Below, piece after piece: positions 32,924 to 41,598 of a stretch of DNA of 64,000 bases; the stretch's first letter is position 1; every line of letters begins with the position of its first letter. The notes beneath the pieces are model-generated. The model saw only the letters and a program-made list of their open reading frames with translations, did not search any database and was not told the DNA's origin. A program made the position numbers and the translations under genes. This DNA comes from Actinophytocola glycyrrhizae (lineage in GTDB: Bacteria; Actinomycetota; Actinomycetes; Mycobacteriales; Pseudonocardiaceae), in NCBI RefSeq assembly GCF_042653545.1, contig NZ_JBHSIS010000008.1:62001-126000 (forward strand), read 5' to 3'.

Positions 32924-35241
32924 GACTCCGCCTCCCCTCTGCGCTTCTCACTCTGCCGGATGCCCGACTGGAAACCGCTCAGGAACCCGCGTGCCCGTGC
33001 GGCGTCGCGTTTGGCGTTGGTGGACGGCTGCGGCCGCGCGGGCGGCGCGAGCAACTGCCCCTTCGGCACCCGTTTCGGCAACCCGTCCGGACCCGCCTCG
33101 ACGACCGGCGCGGACCGGGGGCCTGCCTGCGCCGCACCGCTCGCCGGGGTGCCCAGCCAGGCGAAGCCGGTGACGGCGTGGTATGGGCGCTGCTCGTCGG
33201 CCGCGAACAGGATCGACGCCGGTGTGCTCGCCGACGGCAGGTCCGGCAGGGTCACGGTGATCCCGGCCGACTCGAGCCTGCCCGCCACCGCACCGGTCGG
33301 CACGGCCGCCGCGACCGGCACGAGCTCGGACCCGTCCACGCCGACCAGCGCTGCCGGAACCAGCACCGACGCGCACAGACCGCCATCGGCACGCTTGGAC
33401 AGCCGCACCCGGATGCCGTGCCGCGCCGTGAGCCTGCCGACCACGAACAGGCCCATCTGCCGGGAGACCGGCACGTCCACCCCGCCGCCGCCCGTGACGC
33501 GGTGGTTGGCCTCGCGCAGTTCCTCGTCCCCCATGCCGACCCCGTCGTCGAGCACGTCGACCATCACCGAGCCGTCCCCGCGCAGCCTGCTCTCGACGAC
33601 GACCACCGAGTCCGGCGGGGAGAACGCGGTCGCGTTCTCGATCAGCTCGGACACCGACCGGATCAGGTCGCCCGCCGCGTAGCCGACGACCCGGATGTCC
33701 GGCGCGGACCGCACGATCGCGCGTTCGTAGTGCTCGACCTCGGAGATCGCCGCGCGCAGCACGTCGGGCAGCGGCACCGGCTCGGTGAACCGCCGCAGCG
33801 CGCCGGTGCCCGACAACACCATCAGGTTCTCGTTGTTGCGGCGCATGCGGGTCGCCAGGTGGTCGATCCTGAACAGGTCGGCGAGCTGGTCCGGGTCGTC
33901 GGTCTTCTGCTCCAGCTGTTCCATCAGCCGCAGCTGCCGCTCGACCAGCCCCTGGCTGCGGCGGGAGAGGTTGGTGAAGATGTTGGCGAGGTTGCTGCGC
34001 AGGCCCGCCTCCTCGGCGGCGGACCGCAGCGCCTGGTCGTGCACAGCGTCGAACGCGCGCGCGAGCTGGCCGAACTCCTCCGTGGTGCGCAGCGGCACCG
34101 GTTCGATCGCGACCTTCGCCCCGTCACCGGCCCGGATGCTCGCGACCGCGGCGGGCAGCTCCTGGTGCGCGACGTCGAGCGCGGCGCGGCGCAGCAGCCC
34201 GACCGAACGCAGCAGGTAGCGGCCGAGACCACCACCGACTCCGGCGGCGAGCAGCAGCATCACCAGCAGCAGCACCGACTCCAGGCCCGCGCGGTCGCTG
34301 ACGCGCTCCGCCAGCTCGTCCGAGCCAGCGCGCAGGTCGGCCGCCGCCAGCTGCGTGACCTCGGTGAGCTGGCTGGTCGTGGTGTCGGAGACGGTGTTCC
34401 ACTGCTCGGCGGTGAACCGGGCCTGTGCCGGGCCCATCGTGCGGGCCGCGTCCACCATCTGCTGGCGCGCGGTCACGTCCTGACCGGTGACGGTCGTGTC
34501 GTAGCGCTCGCGCAGCGCGGGCGGGGCCACCGAACGGAAGTCGCCGAGCTGGTCCTCCAGCCGCACGGCCGCCTCGATCATCAGCTGCCGCCCCGCGTCG
34601 GACAGCGCGTTGTCGCGCAGCGCGAGGCTGCCGATCGCCTGTTGCAGCGCGACCTGTTCCCGCACGGACTGCAGCTCGCCGAGCGCGATCGACGTGTTGG
34701 TCAGGTTCTGGTCGGGGAACCGGCCGACGAGCGAGCGGTCGAACTCGAGCACGGCGCCGGTCACCGCGTTGTAGCCGCTGAGCACCACCAGCCCGTCGCC
34801 GTCCGCCGCCCGCTGCCCGCGGGCCGCGACGAGGGAGCCGAGCGCGCCGACCAGCTCGCGGTAGTCCGACTCGCCCGCGATCCTGGCCTGGTCACCCGAG
34901 GTCGCCCCGATCACGTCGGTCACGTCGGCGATGGCCGCGTCGGTCGCGGTGATGGCCCTCGGCAGCCCGGCGCCGTCCCCGACGGCCTCGTTCCGTTCGT
35001 GCTGGAGCGCCGAGAGCACCCGCACGAGCTGCACGCGCACGGCGGCGACCCGTTCGACGCTCGCGTAGGAGTCGGCGAGCTCGACGTCGGCCCGCACCCG
35101 CAGGACACCGAGCACGAGCGCGCCGACCACCGGTACGACGAGCACCACGCCGAGCTTGACCAGCAGCGGCCAGTTGCGCCACTGCACGGCGGCGGACCAC
35201 CACGCGGCACCGCTCGCGGGTCTTTCGTGGGGCGAGCTCAC
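32920..35241 (-). CDS. cvnA: Nitrate/nitrite-sensing type histidine kinase-like protein (CvnA-like)
   Basis: 773 residues. A membrane helix at ~28-48 (LLVKLGVVLVVPVVGALVLG), an extracellular sensing domain of the NIT type (to ~315), and a second helix (SVLLLVMLLLAAGVGGGL) frame the sensor. Then come a HAMP-like region, a dimerisation region with FTNLSRRSQGLVERQLRLME, and HATPase (SELIENATAFSPPDSVVVVE, DVLDDGVGMGDEEL, MGLFVVGRLTARHGIRVRL). The C-terminal ~150 residues are disordered and Pro/Ala-rich. Start GTG 35241 has GGGGGGAGAGGG upstream. It leads the conservon-like operon. Confidence 0.9.
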   Translation of the reverse strand: MSSPHERPASGAAWWSAAVQWRNWPLLVKLGVVLVVPVVGALVLGVLRVRADVELADSYASVERVAAVRVQLVRVLSALQHERNEAVGDGAGLPRAITATDAAIADVTDVIGATSGDQARIAGESDYRELVGALGSLVAARGQRAADGDGLVVLSGYNAVTGAVLEFDRSLVGRFPDQNLTNTSIALGELQSVREQVALQQAIGSLALRDNALSDAGRQLMIEAAVRLEDQLGDFRSVAPPALRERYDTTVTGQDVTARQQMVDAARTMGPAQARFTAEQWNTVSDTTTSQLTEVTQLAAADLRAGSDELAERVSDRAGLESVLLLVMLLLAAGVGGGLGRYLLRSVGLLRRAALDVAHQELPAAVASIRAGDGAKVAIEPVPLRTTEEFGQLARAFDAVHDQALRSAAEEAGLRSNLANIFTNLSRRSQGLVERQLRLMEQLEQKTDDPDQLADLFRIDHLATRMRRNNENLMVLSGTGALRRFTEPVPLPDVLRAAISEVEHYERAIVRSAPDIRVVGYAAGDLIRSVSELIENATAFSPPDSVVVVESRLRGDGSVMVDVLDDGVGMGDEELREANHRVTGGGGVDVPVSRQMGLFVVGRLTARHGIRVRLSKRADGGLCASVLVPAALVGVDGSELVPVAAAVPTGAVAGRLESAGITVTLPDLPSASTPASILFAADEQRPYHAVTGFAWLGTPASGAAQAGPRSAPVVEAGPDGLPKRVPKGQLLAPPARPQPSTNAKRDAARARGFLSGFQSGIRQSEKRRGEAES

Positions 35242-35482
35242 GGGTGCACCCTCTCCCCCCAGGGAAATTCGAGTATCCGGGTCAACCTAGGGAAAACGTG
35301 ACGCATTGTTCAAGCACCGATTACGCCACCGACCGAGCACACTCCGTTGTGTAAGCGCTGCCAGGCGGACATTTTCGCGGCAGCGATTCTTTCGGAAACT
35401 TCCGCACGAGGGGCTTGACCCGGTGGTTACGCTTTCGATCGCCGCCTCCCCGGGCGCCCGCCATGCCGCGAAAGGGAATCCC

Positions 35483-35905
35483 ATGACCCACGCATCGTCG
35501 TTCACGCGTGCGCCGGAACCGGGAGATCATGTCGCGTTCGAACCCGCCGAAAACGATTTCCCGGCCGGTCCGCACGCGGCACCGGGCGGGCCGCCGGACT
35601 TCGCGGCCATTCGCGAGCACCCGGACTTCGTGGCCGTGCGCGGGCGGCTGACCAGGTTCGTCCTCCCGGTGAGCGCGCTGTTCCTGGCGTGGTATCTGAC
35701 CTATGTGCTGCTGGCGGCATACGCCCCCGGTTTCATGGCGCACCGGGTGACCGGCAGCGTCACGGCCGGACTGCTGCTCGGACTGTCCCAGTTCGTGAGC
35801 ACCGTCGCCATCATGCTCTGGTACGCCCGTTTCACCAGGAGAAATATCGATCCGAAGATCGCGGAACTGCGCGCGGCGGCGGGAGAAACCGATCATGACC
35901 GGTGA
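35483..35905 (+). CDS. DUF485 membrane protein (ActP partner)
   Basis: 140 residues with two membrane helices (VLPVSALFLAWYLTYVLLAA; SVTAGLLLGLSQFVSTVAIM). EHPDFVAVRGRLTRFVLPVS and YARFTRRNIDPKIAELRA are typical DUF485 blocks. Such proteins are nearly always encoded just before acetate/cation symporters, as here: the ActP frame begins 11 nt before this stop. The N-terminal ~50 residues are a polar extension. ATG 35483 has AAAGGGAA upstream. Confidence 0.9.
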   Translation: MTHASSFTRAPEPGDHVAFEPAENDFPAGPHAAPGGPPDFAAIREHPDFVAVRGRLTRFVLPVSALFLAWYLTYVLLAAYAPGFMAHRVTGSVTAGLLLGLSQFVSTVAIMLWYARFTRRNIDPKIAELRAAAGETDHDR

Positions 35906-37472
35906 GTCCGCGCTCAACATCACGATATTCCTGATCATCGTCGGAGTGACCCTTTTCGTGGTCTACCGGGTGAGCAGCAGGAACACCACGACCGCCGACT
36001 ACTACGCAGCGGGCGGCGGTTTCACCGGTCTCCAGAACGGCGTCGCCCTGTCCGGCGACTACCTTTCCGCCGCATCGTTCCTCGGCGTCGCCGGCGCCAT
36101 CGCCGTGCACGGTTACGACGGCTTTCTCTATTCGATCGGATTTCTCGTCGCGTGGCTGGTCCCGCTGCTGCTGATCGCGGAGCGGTTCCGCAACGTCGGC
36201 CGCTTCACGATGGGCGACGTGGTCAGCTTCCGGATGCGGCAGCGCCCGGTGCGGGCGGCCGCCGCCAACGCCACGCTCGTGATCTCGGCGTTCTACCTGC
36301 TGGCACAGATGGCCGGCGCCGGCGTACTGGTGTCGCTGCTGCTCGACGTGCACTCCAGCGGTGGGCAGGCGCTGGTCATCACCGGCGTCGGCGCGATCAT
36401 GATCTTCTACGTGCTGGTCGGCGGCATGAAGGGCACCACGTGGGTGCAGATCATCAAGGCCGGCCTGCTGTTGTGCTGTGTGCTGATGCTGACCGTGTTC
36501 CTGCTCGGCAAGTTCGGTTACAGCCTGACCAACCTGCTCGACAGCGCCGCACGCAACAACGCGCTCGGCGACGAGGTGCTGCGACCCGGTGCGCTGTACG
36601 GGAAGACGGAGACGGCGAAGCTCGACTTCGTGTCGCTGTCGATCGCGCTGGTGCTCGGCGCGGGCGCACTGCCGCACGTGCTGATGCGGTTCTACACCGT
36701 GCCGGACGCCTACCAGGCCCGCAGGTCGGTGCTGTCGGCGACGTGGGCGATGGTGCTGTTCTACCTGTGCACGCTGGTCATCGGCTACGGCGCGAGCGCG
36801 ATCGTCGGGTCGCGGGAGATCCTCGCCGCGCCGGGCGCGGAGAACTCGGCGGTCCCGCTGCTCGCGTTCGAGATCGGCGGGCCGGTGCTGCTCGCGATCG
36901 TCGCGGCGGTCGCGTTCACCACGATCCTCGCGGTGGTGGCCGGGCTGACGCTCACCGCGTCCGCGTCGTTCGCGCACGACGTGTACGCCAACGTGATCAA
37001 ACACGGCCGCCCCGAGCCGGGCGCCGAGGTGCGGGTCGCGCGGATCACCGCGGTCGTCATCGGCTGCCTGTCGATCGTGGGCGGCTACCTCGCGATCGGG
37101 CAGAACGTCGCGGCGCTCGTGGCACTCGCGTTCGCGATCGCCGCGTCCGCGAACCTGCCGACGATCCTGTACACGTTGTTCTGGCGGCGGTTCAACACGA
37201 CCGGCTCGCTGTTCTCCATCTACGGCGGGCTCGGGTCCTGCCTGCTGCTGATCGTGTTCTCGCCGGTGTTCTCCGGCGGCCAGAACTCGATCATCAAGGG
37301 CGTGGACTTCCACCTGTTCCCGCTGAGCAACCCCGGTCTGGTGTCGATCCCGCTGTCGTTCCTGCTCGGCTACCTCGGCACCGTGCTGAGCAGCGACCGC
37401 GCCGACGCCGATCGCTCCGACGAACTCGAGGTCCGCTCGGTGACCGGCATCGGCGCGGGCCGCACTACGTGA
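35895..37472 (+). CDS. actP: Cation/acetate symporter (SSS family)
   Basis: 525 residues, ~13 hydrophobic helices. NTTTADYYAAGGGFTGLQNG and GVALSGDYLSAASFLGVAGA are the hallmark of ActP/MctC-type sodium-solute symporters for acetate and other short acids. YVLVGGMKGTTWVQIIKAGL, LPHVLMRFYTVPDAYQARRS and ANLPTILYTLFWRRFNTTGS also fit. It starts inside the DUF485 gene (ATG 35895). Its last 8 nt overlap the convergent gene at 37465. Confidence 0.93.
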   Translation: MTGESALNITIFLIIVGVTLFVVYRVSSRNTTTADYYAAGGGFTGLQNGVALSGDYLSAASFLGVAGAIAVHGYDGFLYSIGFLVAWLVPLLLIAERFRNVGRFTMGDVVSFRMRQRPVRAAAANATLVISAFYLLAQMAGAGVLVSLLLDVHSSGGQALVITGVGAIMIFYVLVGGMKGTTWVQIIKAGLLLCCVLMLTVFLLGKFGYSLTNLLDSAARNNALGDEVLRPGALYGKTETAKLDFVSLSIALVLGAGALPHVLMRFYTVPDAYQARRSVLSATWAMVLFYLCTLVIGYGASAIVGSREILAAPGAENSAVPLLAFEIGGPVLLAIVAAVAFTTILAVVAGLTLTASASFAHDVYANVIKHGRPEPGAEVRVARITAVVIGCLSIVGGYLAIGQNVAALVALAFAIAASANLPTILYTLFWRRFNTTGSLFSIYGGLGSCLLLIVFSPVFSGGQNSIIKGVDFHLFPLSNPGLVSIPLSFLLGYLGTVLSSDRADADRSDELEVRSVTGIGAGRTT

Positions 37473-38400
37473 CCGGCTGGTCCGGCCTGCGCCGGACGCC
37501 GCGGGGCAGCAGCCCGCCCAGTGCGAGCAGGACCACCAGCGGCGGGCCGTAGAAGATCAGCGCCTGCACCGTGTCGTTGGGCCGGAACGAGTTCAACGAC
37601 CCCATGACCAGCTCGATCAACGTGGTCATGACCGGCACCAGCAGCACCAGCGCGGCCCGGCGGCCCGCACGCGACCCGGCCCCGGCAGCCGTCACCGCGC
37701 CGACGACCAGCACGAGCAGGGCCGTCGTCTCGGCAACCACTTCCCGGTAGCCCAGGACCCCGATCAGCACGGCCACCACGACCGCCGCGCTCATCACGCG
37801 GACCGGCGCCCTGCCTGCCAGCTCACGTCCGCGCGCGGGACCCGGCGACAGGGTGAGCGCGACGGCGGTCAACGCGCCCAGCAGCACCCACCCGGAGTCC
37901 GCGTGCGCCCACAACCAAGTACGTTCGGAAACGGTGGCGACCAGGACGAGGCCGATCGCGCCCACCCAGGCGCCGACCGCGGCGGCGACCCGCTGCCGGA
38001 ACAGGACGAGCACGACCACCACCAGCCAGACGACCCACACAGGGGCATCCGGGCTCCGTTCCCACAACTGCATGTCCCGCAACGGCATGTCCCACAACGC
38101 GACCGCCCGCACCCACCACACGAACTCGTGCAGGCTCTCGGTGGCACCGGCCAGGATCGCGATCGGCCCGAGCAGGCTCACGATCGCGAGCACGTCACGC
38201 GGGTCGACCCCGCCCGCCACCATGCGGCGCAGGTGCAGCCGGAACGCGCCCCACACCAGGTCGGCGACGTCCTTCCAGCCGGGCCGGGCCCTGTCGCCCG
38301 CGGCCACCAGGACGCCGAGCATCTCCTCGCCGTGCTGTTCGCGGTGGTCACGGGGGTAGAGGGCGATCAGCCGCCGGTACCGCCGCTCGAGTTCGTTCAC
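37465..38400 (-). CDS. PadR-linked multi-spanning membrane protein
   Basis: 311 residues. A cytoplasmic start (NELERRYRRLIALYPRDHRE, then QHGEEMLGVLVAAGDRARPG) resembles the permease-prefix domain seen in proteins encoded with PadR regulators. About 7-8 hydrophobic helices follow to the C-terminus (GVRRRPDQP). GTG 38400 overlaps the PadR stop (GTGA), so it is translated from the PadR mRNA. Likely a membrane stress or efflux-related protein; activity not known. Confidence 0.78.
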   Translation of the reverse strand: MNELERRYRRLIALYPRDHREQHGEEMLGVLVAAGDRARPGWKDVADLVWGAFRLHLRRMVAGGVDPRDVLAIVSLLGPIAILAGATESLHEFVWWVRAVALWDMPLRDMQLWERSPDAPVWVVWLVVVVLVLFRQRVAAAVGAWVGAIGLVLVATVSERTWLWAHADSGWVLLGALTAVALTLSPGPARGRELAGRAPVRVMSAAVVVAVLIGVLGYREVVAETTALLVLVVGAVTAAGAGSRAGRRAALVLLVPVMTTLIELVMGSLNSFRPNDTVQALIFYGPPLVVLLALGGLLPRGVRRRPDQPVT

Positions 38401-38732
38401 GTGGTCCCTCCGATTGGCCGTGCGCGGAGCCGTTGTTCCGCCACACGGGTGTTCGCCCGCATCCGTTCCACTTCGGTCGCGAGCCTGGCCGCCCCCAGGT
38501 CGGTCAGGCGGTAGTAGCGACGGAGCCTGCTGTCCACGACCTCTTCCCGGTCGATCACCACCCACGCGTCGGACGACAGCCGGTCGAGCGCGGTGTAGAG
38601 CGTGCCCGCCCGCAGCCGGACCCGGCCGCCGGAGATCTCCTCCACGTCGCGCAGGATGCCGTAGCCGTGCCGAGGCCGGGCGGCCAACGCCGTGAGTATC
38701 AGAAAGGTCGGTTCTCGCAGCGCATCCGTCAC
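38397..38732 (-). CDS. PadR-family transcriptional regulator
   Basis: 111 residues, compact (subfamily 2). LREPTFLILTALAARPRHGY, GILRDVEEISGGRVRLRAGT and LYTALDRLSSDAWVVIDREE form the winged HTH (residues ~5-75), and SRLRRYYRLTDLGAARLATE completes the wing; the C-terminal helix dimerises. GTG 38732 is its start; a perfect palindrome lies 6 nt upstream. It probably represses itself and the membrane protein gene. Confidence 0.92.
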   Translation of the reverse strand: MTDALREPTFLILTALAARPRHGYGILRDVEEISGGRVRLRAGTLYTALDRLSSDAWVVIDREEVVDSRLRRYYRLTDLGAARLATEVERMRANTRVAEQRLRARPIGGTT

Positions 38733-38737
38733 CGGAA

Positions 38738-38749
38738 CGGTATATACCG
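38738..38749. promoter_or_regulatory. Palindrome before padR, probable autoregulatory operator
   Basis: CGGTATATACCG is a perfect 12-bp palindrome 5 nt before the padR start. Its TATA centre may also be part of the -10 region of that leader, so binding would shut off transcription. Confidence 0.6.
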
Positions 38750-38761
38750 ATCACCGACCCA

Positions 38762-39078
38762 TCCGCAACTCCCAAACCCGCGAGTCCCCCGTTCAGAACC
38801 CGCGAGTCCCCGGTTCAGGAACCGCGAGTCCCCCGTTCAGGACCCGCGAGTCCCGGCTTCGGAACCCGCGAGTCCCGCGTTCAGAACCCGCGAGTTCCCG
38901 GTTCAGAACCCCCGAACTCGCGGTTCGGGTCGAGCGGCGGGGGGACCGGAACGGCGACTAGTGAGTCCTGAACCGCCAACTCGCCGGTTCCGAACCGGGG
39001 ACTCGCGGGTTCTGAACCGGGGACTCGCGGGTTCTGAACCGGGGACTCGCGGGTTCTGGGACGGGGACTCGCGGGGTG
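38762..39078. repeat. Array 3 of the 22-bp repeat, with inverted second arm
   Basis: About six forward units (AACCCGCGAGTCCCCGGTTC type) at 38773-38925, a centre of ~50 bp with no repeat, then about five reversed units to 39078, followed by a G/T-rich tail. It occupies the region between the divergent padR and histidine kinase genes. No gene is seen. Confidence 0.85.
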
Positions 39079-39144
39079 GGGTGGTTGTGTGGGGTCGTAC
39101 TTTTGGGTGGTTTGGGGGTTGGGGTCTGCTCGTACGATGAGCCG

Positions 39145-40257
39145 GTGTATGAGCTTCTCCGGTCGGTGTGGCGGGAACCGGCGCCCGCGCCGCCGCCGTC
39201 GCGGGTGTGGCGGGACTGGGTGCTCGTGGCCGTGATCGTGGCCGTCGCGGTGCTCGAAGGGGTGCTCCGGCCTGGGCTCGGGCTGCGGCCGCTGTCCGTG
39301 CTGATCTGCGTCGGGGTCGCGTTCAGCCTGCCGTGGCGGCGGTCCCGGCCGCTGCTCGTGCTCGTGCTCACGTTCGGGGTGTGCGAGCTTGCGTCGCTGC
39401 TCGTCGGCGGTGTCTTCCCGGAGCAGGACGTCCTCGTCTTCCTCGTGCTGCTGCCGTTCTCGTTGTTCCGGTGGGGCTCCGGGCGCGAGGCGGTGCTCGG
39501 CGCCGGGGTCCTGTTCGCGAAGATGGCCACCGACACGGCACTCGGGTTCCACACGCCGGGCGACGCCATCGGCGGCAGCGCCGTGCTGGTCTCGGTCATG
39601 GCGGCCGGCGCGGCGTTCCGCTACCGGGCCAGGGCCCGCGTCCGCGAACTGGACCAGGTGAAGCTCCTCGAACGCGAACGGCTCGCGCGTGACCTGCACG
39701 ACACGGTCGCCCACCACGTGTCGGCGATGGCGATCCGCGCACAGGCCGGGATCGCGACCGCGGCGACCCACCCGGACGCGGCGGTCGACGCGCTGCGGAT
39801 CATCGACGCGGAGGCGGCACGGGCACTGGACGAGATGCGTGGCATGGTGCGGCTCCTGCGCACCGACGGGCCCGTGGACTTCTCCCCCGGCCACCGGATC
39901 ACCGACCTCGCCCGGCTCGGCCCGCCGGTCGAGGTGACGTTCACCGGCGACGTCGACGCTCTTCCCGCGCAGGTGAGCGCCGGGATCTACCGCCTCGCAC
40001 AGGAAGCGGTCACCAACGCCAAACGGCACGCACGGCACGCCACGCGCGTCGAGGTGCGGGTGGAAGCCGACGACCACACGGTGCGCCTTTCCGTGCTCGA
40101 CGACGGCGACCCGCCCGGCCGCCCGGACACCGGCACCGGGTTCGGGCTCGTCGGCATGGCCGAACGCGCGGAACTCCTCGGCGGCACCTGCGAGGCGGGC
40201 CCCGCGCCCGGCCGCGGCTGGGCCGTGACCGCCGTCCTGCCGAGGACGGCAGGGTGA
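39145..40257 (+). CDS. Sensor histidine kinase (NarL/DesK-type)
   Basis: 370 residues. About four or five membrane helices (residues ~20-155) precede a cytoplasmic core. The H-box is LLERERLARDLHDTVAHHVS with its phospho-His in RDLHDTV; the ATPase domain shows LAQEAVTNAKRHARHATRVE (N-box) and DTGTGFGLVGMAERAELLGG. GTG 39145 is preferred: a TACGAT box ends 6 nt before it, as in leaderless mRNAs. Its stop overlaps the GTG of the response regulator (GTGA). Signal unknown. Confidence 0.9.
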   Translation: MYELLRSVWREPAPAPPPSRVWRDWVLVAVIVAVAVLEGVLRPGLGLRPLSVLICVGVAFSLPWRRSRPLLVLVLTFGVCELASLLVGGVFPEQDVLVFLVLLPFSLFRWGSGREAVLGAGVLFAKMATDTALGFHTPGDAIGGSAVLVSVMAAGAAFRYRARARVRELDQVKLLERERLARDLHDTVAHHVSAMAIRAQAGIATAATHPDAAVDALRIIDAEAARALDEMRGMVRLLRTDGPVDFSPGHRITDLARLGPPVEVTFTGDVDALPAQVSAGIYRLAQEAVTNAKRHARHATRVEVRVEADDHTVRLSVLDDGDPPGRPDTGTGFGLVGMAERAELLGGTCEAGPAPGRGWAVTAVLPRTAG

Positions 40258-40910
40258 GCCTGCGCGTCGTCGTCGCCGACGACCAGGAGATCGTCCGCAC
40301 CGGGCTCGCAATGATCCTCGACGCGCAGCCGGGCATCGAGGTCGTCGGCGTGGCGGCCGACGGGCGGGAGGCCGTCGACGTCGCGCGGCGGCTGCGGCCC
40401 GACGTGTGCCTGTTCGACATCCGGATGCCGGAGCTGGACGGCATCGAGGCCACCCGCCGCCTCGCGGGCCCGGACGTCGCCGACCCCATGGCTGTCGTCG
40501 TGATCACCACGTTCGACCTCGACGAGTACGTCCACGCCGCGCTGCGGGCGGGCGCGCGTGGGTTCCTGCTGAAGAACGCGGGCGCCGCGATGCTGTCACA
40601 GGCCGTCCACGCGGCCGCGAACGGCGACGCACTGATCGCCCCCAGCGTCACCGCGCGCCTGCTCGCCACGTTCGCGGGCAGCGCGCCGTCGGCCTCGCCC
40701 GCCCAGCCCGTCGACCCCCTCACCGAACGGGAGGAACAGATCCTCGCCGCCGTCGCCCGCGGGCGCACCAACAACGAGATCGGCGCCGAGTTCCACATCA
40801 CGCTCAGCACCGTCAAGTCACACGTCACGAGCCTCATGAACAAGCTCGGCGCCCGCAACCGCGTCGAGATCGCGATGTGGGCGTACGAGACCGGCCGGGC
40901 CCGCAGGTAG
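40254..40910 (+). CDS. LuxR/NarL-type response regulator
   Basis: 218 residues. The receiver domain has VVVADDQEIVRTGLAMILD (acidic pocket), the phospho-accepting Asp in DVCLFDIRMPELDG, and ITTFDLDEYV and FLLKNAGAAML (Thr and Lys). The C-terminal HTH reads LTEREEQILAAVARGRTNNE and STVKSHVTSLMNKLGARNRV. It pairs with the kinase encoded immediately upstream. The following DUF2306/dehydrogenase pair, starting 70 nt later, is a likely target. Confidence 0.93.
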   Translation: MSLRVVVADDQEIVRTGLAMILDAQPGIEVVGVAADGREAVDVARRLRPDVCLFDIRMPELDGIEATRRLAGPDVADPMAVVVITTFDLDEYVHAALRAGARGFLLKNAGAAMLSQAVHAAANGDALIAPSVTARLLATFAGSAPSASPAQPVDPLTEREEQILAAVARGRTNNEIGAEFHITLSTVKSHVTSLMNKLGARNRVEIAMWAYETGRARR

Positions 40911-40980
40911 CCGAAAGTACGACGCCACAACGGAACCATCGCCCGATGAGCGTGGCGCCGCCAACCGCCACGATCGTCGT

Positions 40981-41598
40981 ATGACGACGACACTCACCCG
41001 GCGGAAATGGCGGGTGCCGACGGCTCTGCTCGTGCTCACCGCCGTCCCGGTCCTCGCGGGCGCCGCCCGGCTCACCGAACTCGGCTCCGGCCCGGAGGCC
41101 ACGGCGGACAACGCCCGGTTCCTCGCCGCGCCGGTGCCGATCGTGCTGCACATCGTCGGCGCGAGCCTGTACTGCGTGCTGGGTGCGTTCCAGTTCCTCC
41201 GTGGCCCGCGGCACCGCGTGTTTGGCCGGGCGATCGTCCTGTGTGGACTGGCCGGGGCGCTGTCCGGGATCTGGATGGCCCTCGTGTACCCGCTACCGGC
41301 ACACGACAGCGCACTGAGCGTGGCGCTGCGGGTGGGGTTCGGCACGGCCATGGCCGTCGCGCTCGTGCTCGGGTTCCTCGCGGTGCGTTGGCGGGACTTC
41401 GCCGCGCACCGCGCCTGGATGATCCGCGGCTACGCGATCGGGCAGGGCGCGGGCAGCCAGGCCGTGGTCTTCGGGCTGTGGGCAGCGTTCGCCGGTGCGG
41501 CGACGGACCAGCTCACCTTCGCGCTGCTGCTCGGCGCGGGCTGGGTGCTCAACCTCGTCGTCGCGGAATGGATCATTCGAGGGAGGGAGACCAGATGA
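40981..41598 (+). CDS. DUF2306 membrane protein
   Basis: 205 residues with about six helices. IVLHIVGASLYCVLGAFQFL, HRVFGRAIVLCGLAGALSGI and HRAWMIRGYAIGQGAGSQAV are DUF2306 features (conserved His residues on helices could bind heme). ATG 40981 begins without a strong ribosome site, 70 nt after the response regulator. The stop overlaps the dehydrogenase ATG (ATGA). Function unknown. Confidence 0.82.
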   Translation: MTTTLTRRKWRVPTALLVLTAVPVLAGAARLTELGSGPEATADNARFLAAPVPIVLHIVGASLYCVLGAFQFLRGPRHRVFGRAIVLCGLAGALSGIWMALVYPLPAHDSALSVALRVGFGTAMAVALVLGFLAVRWRDFAAHRAWMIRGYAIGQGAGSQAVVFGLWAAFAGAATDQLTFALLLGAGWVLNLVVAEWIIRGRETR

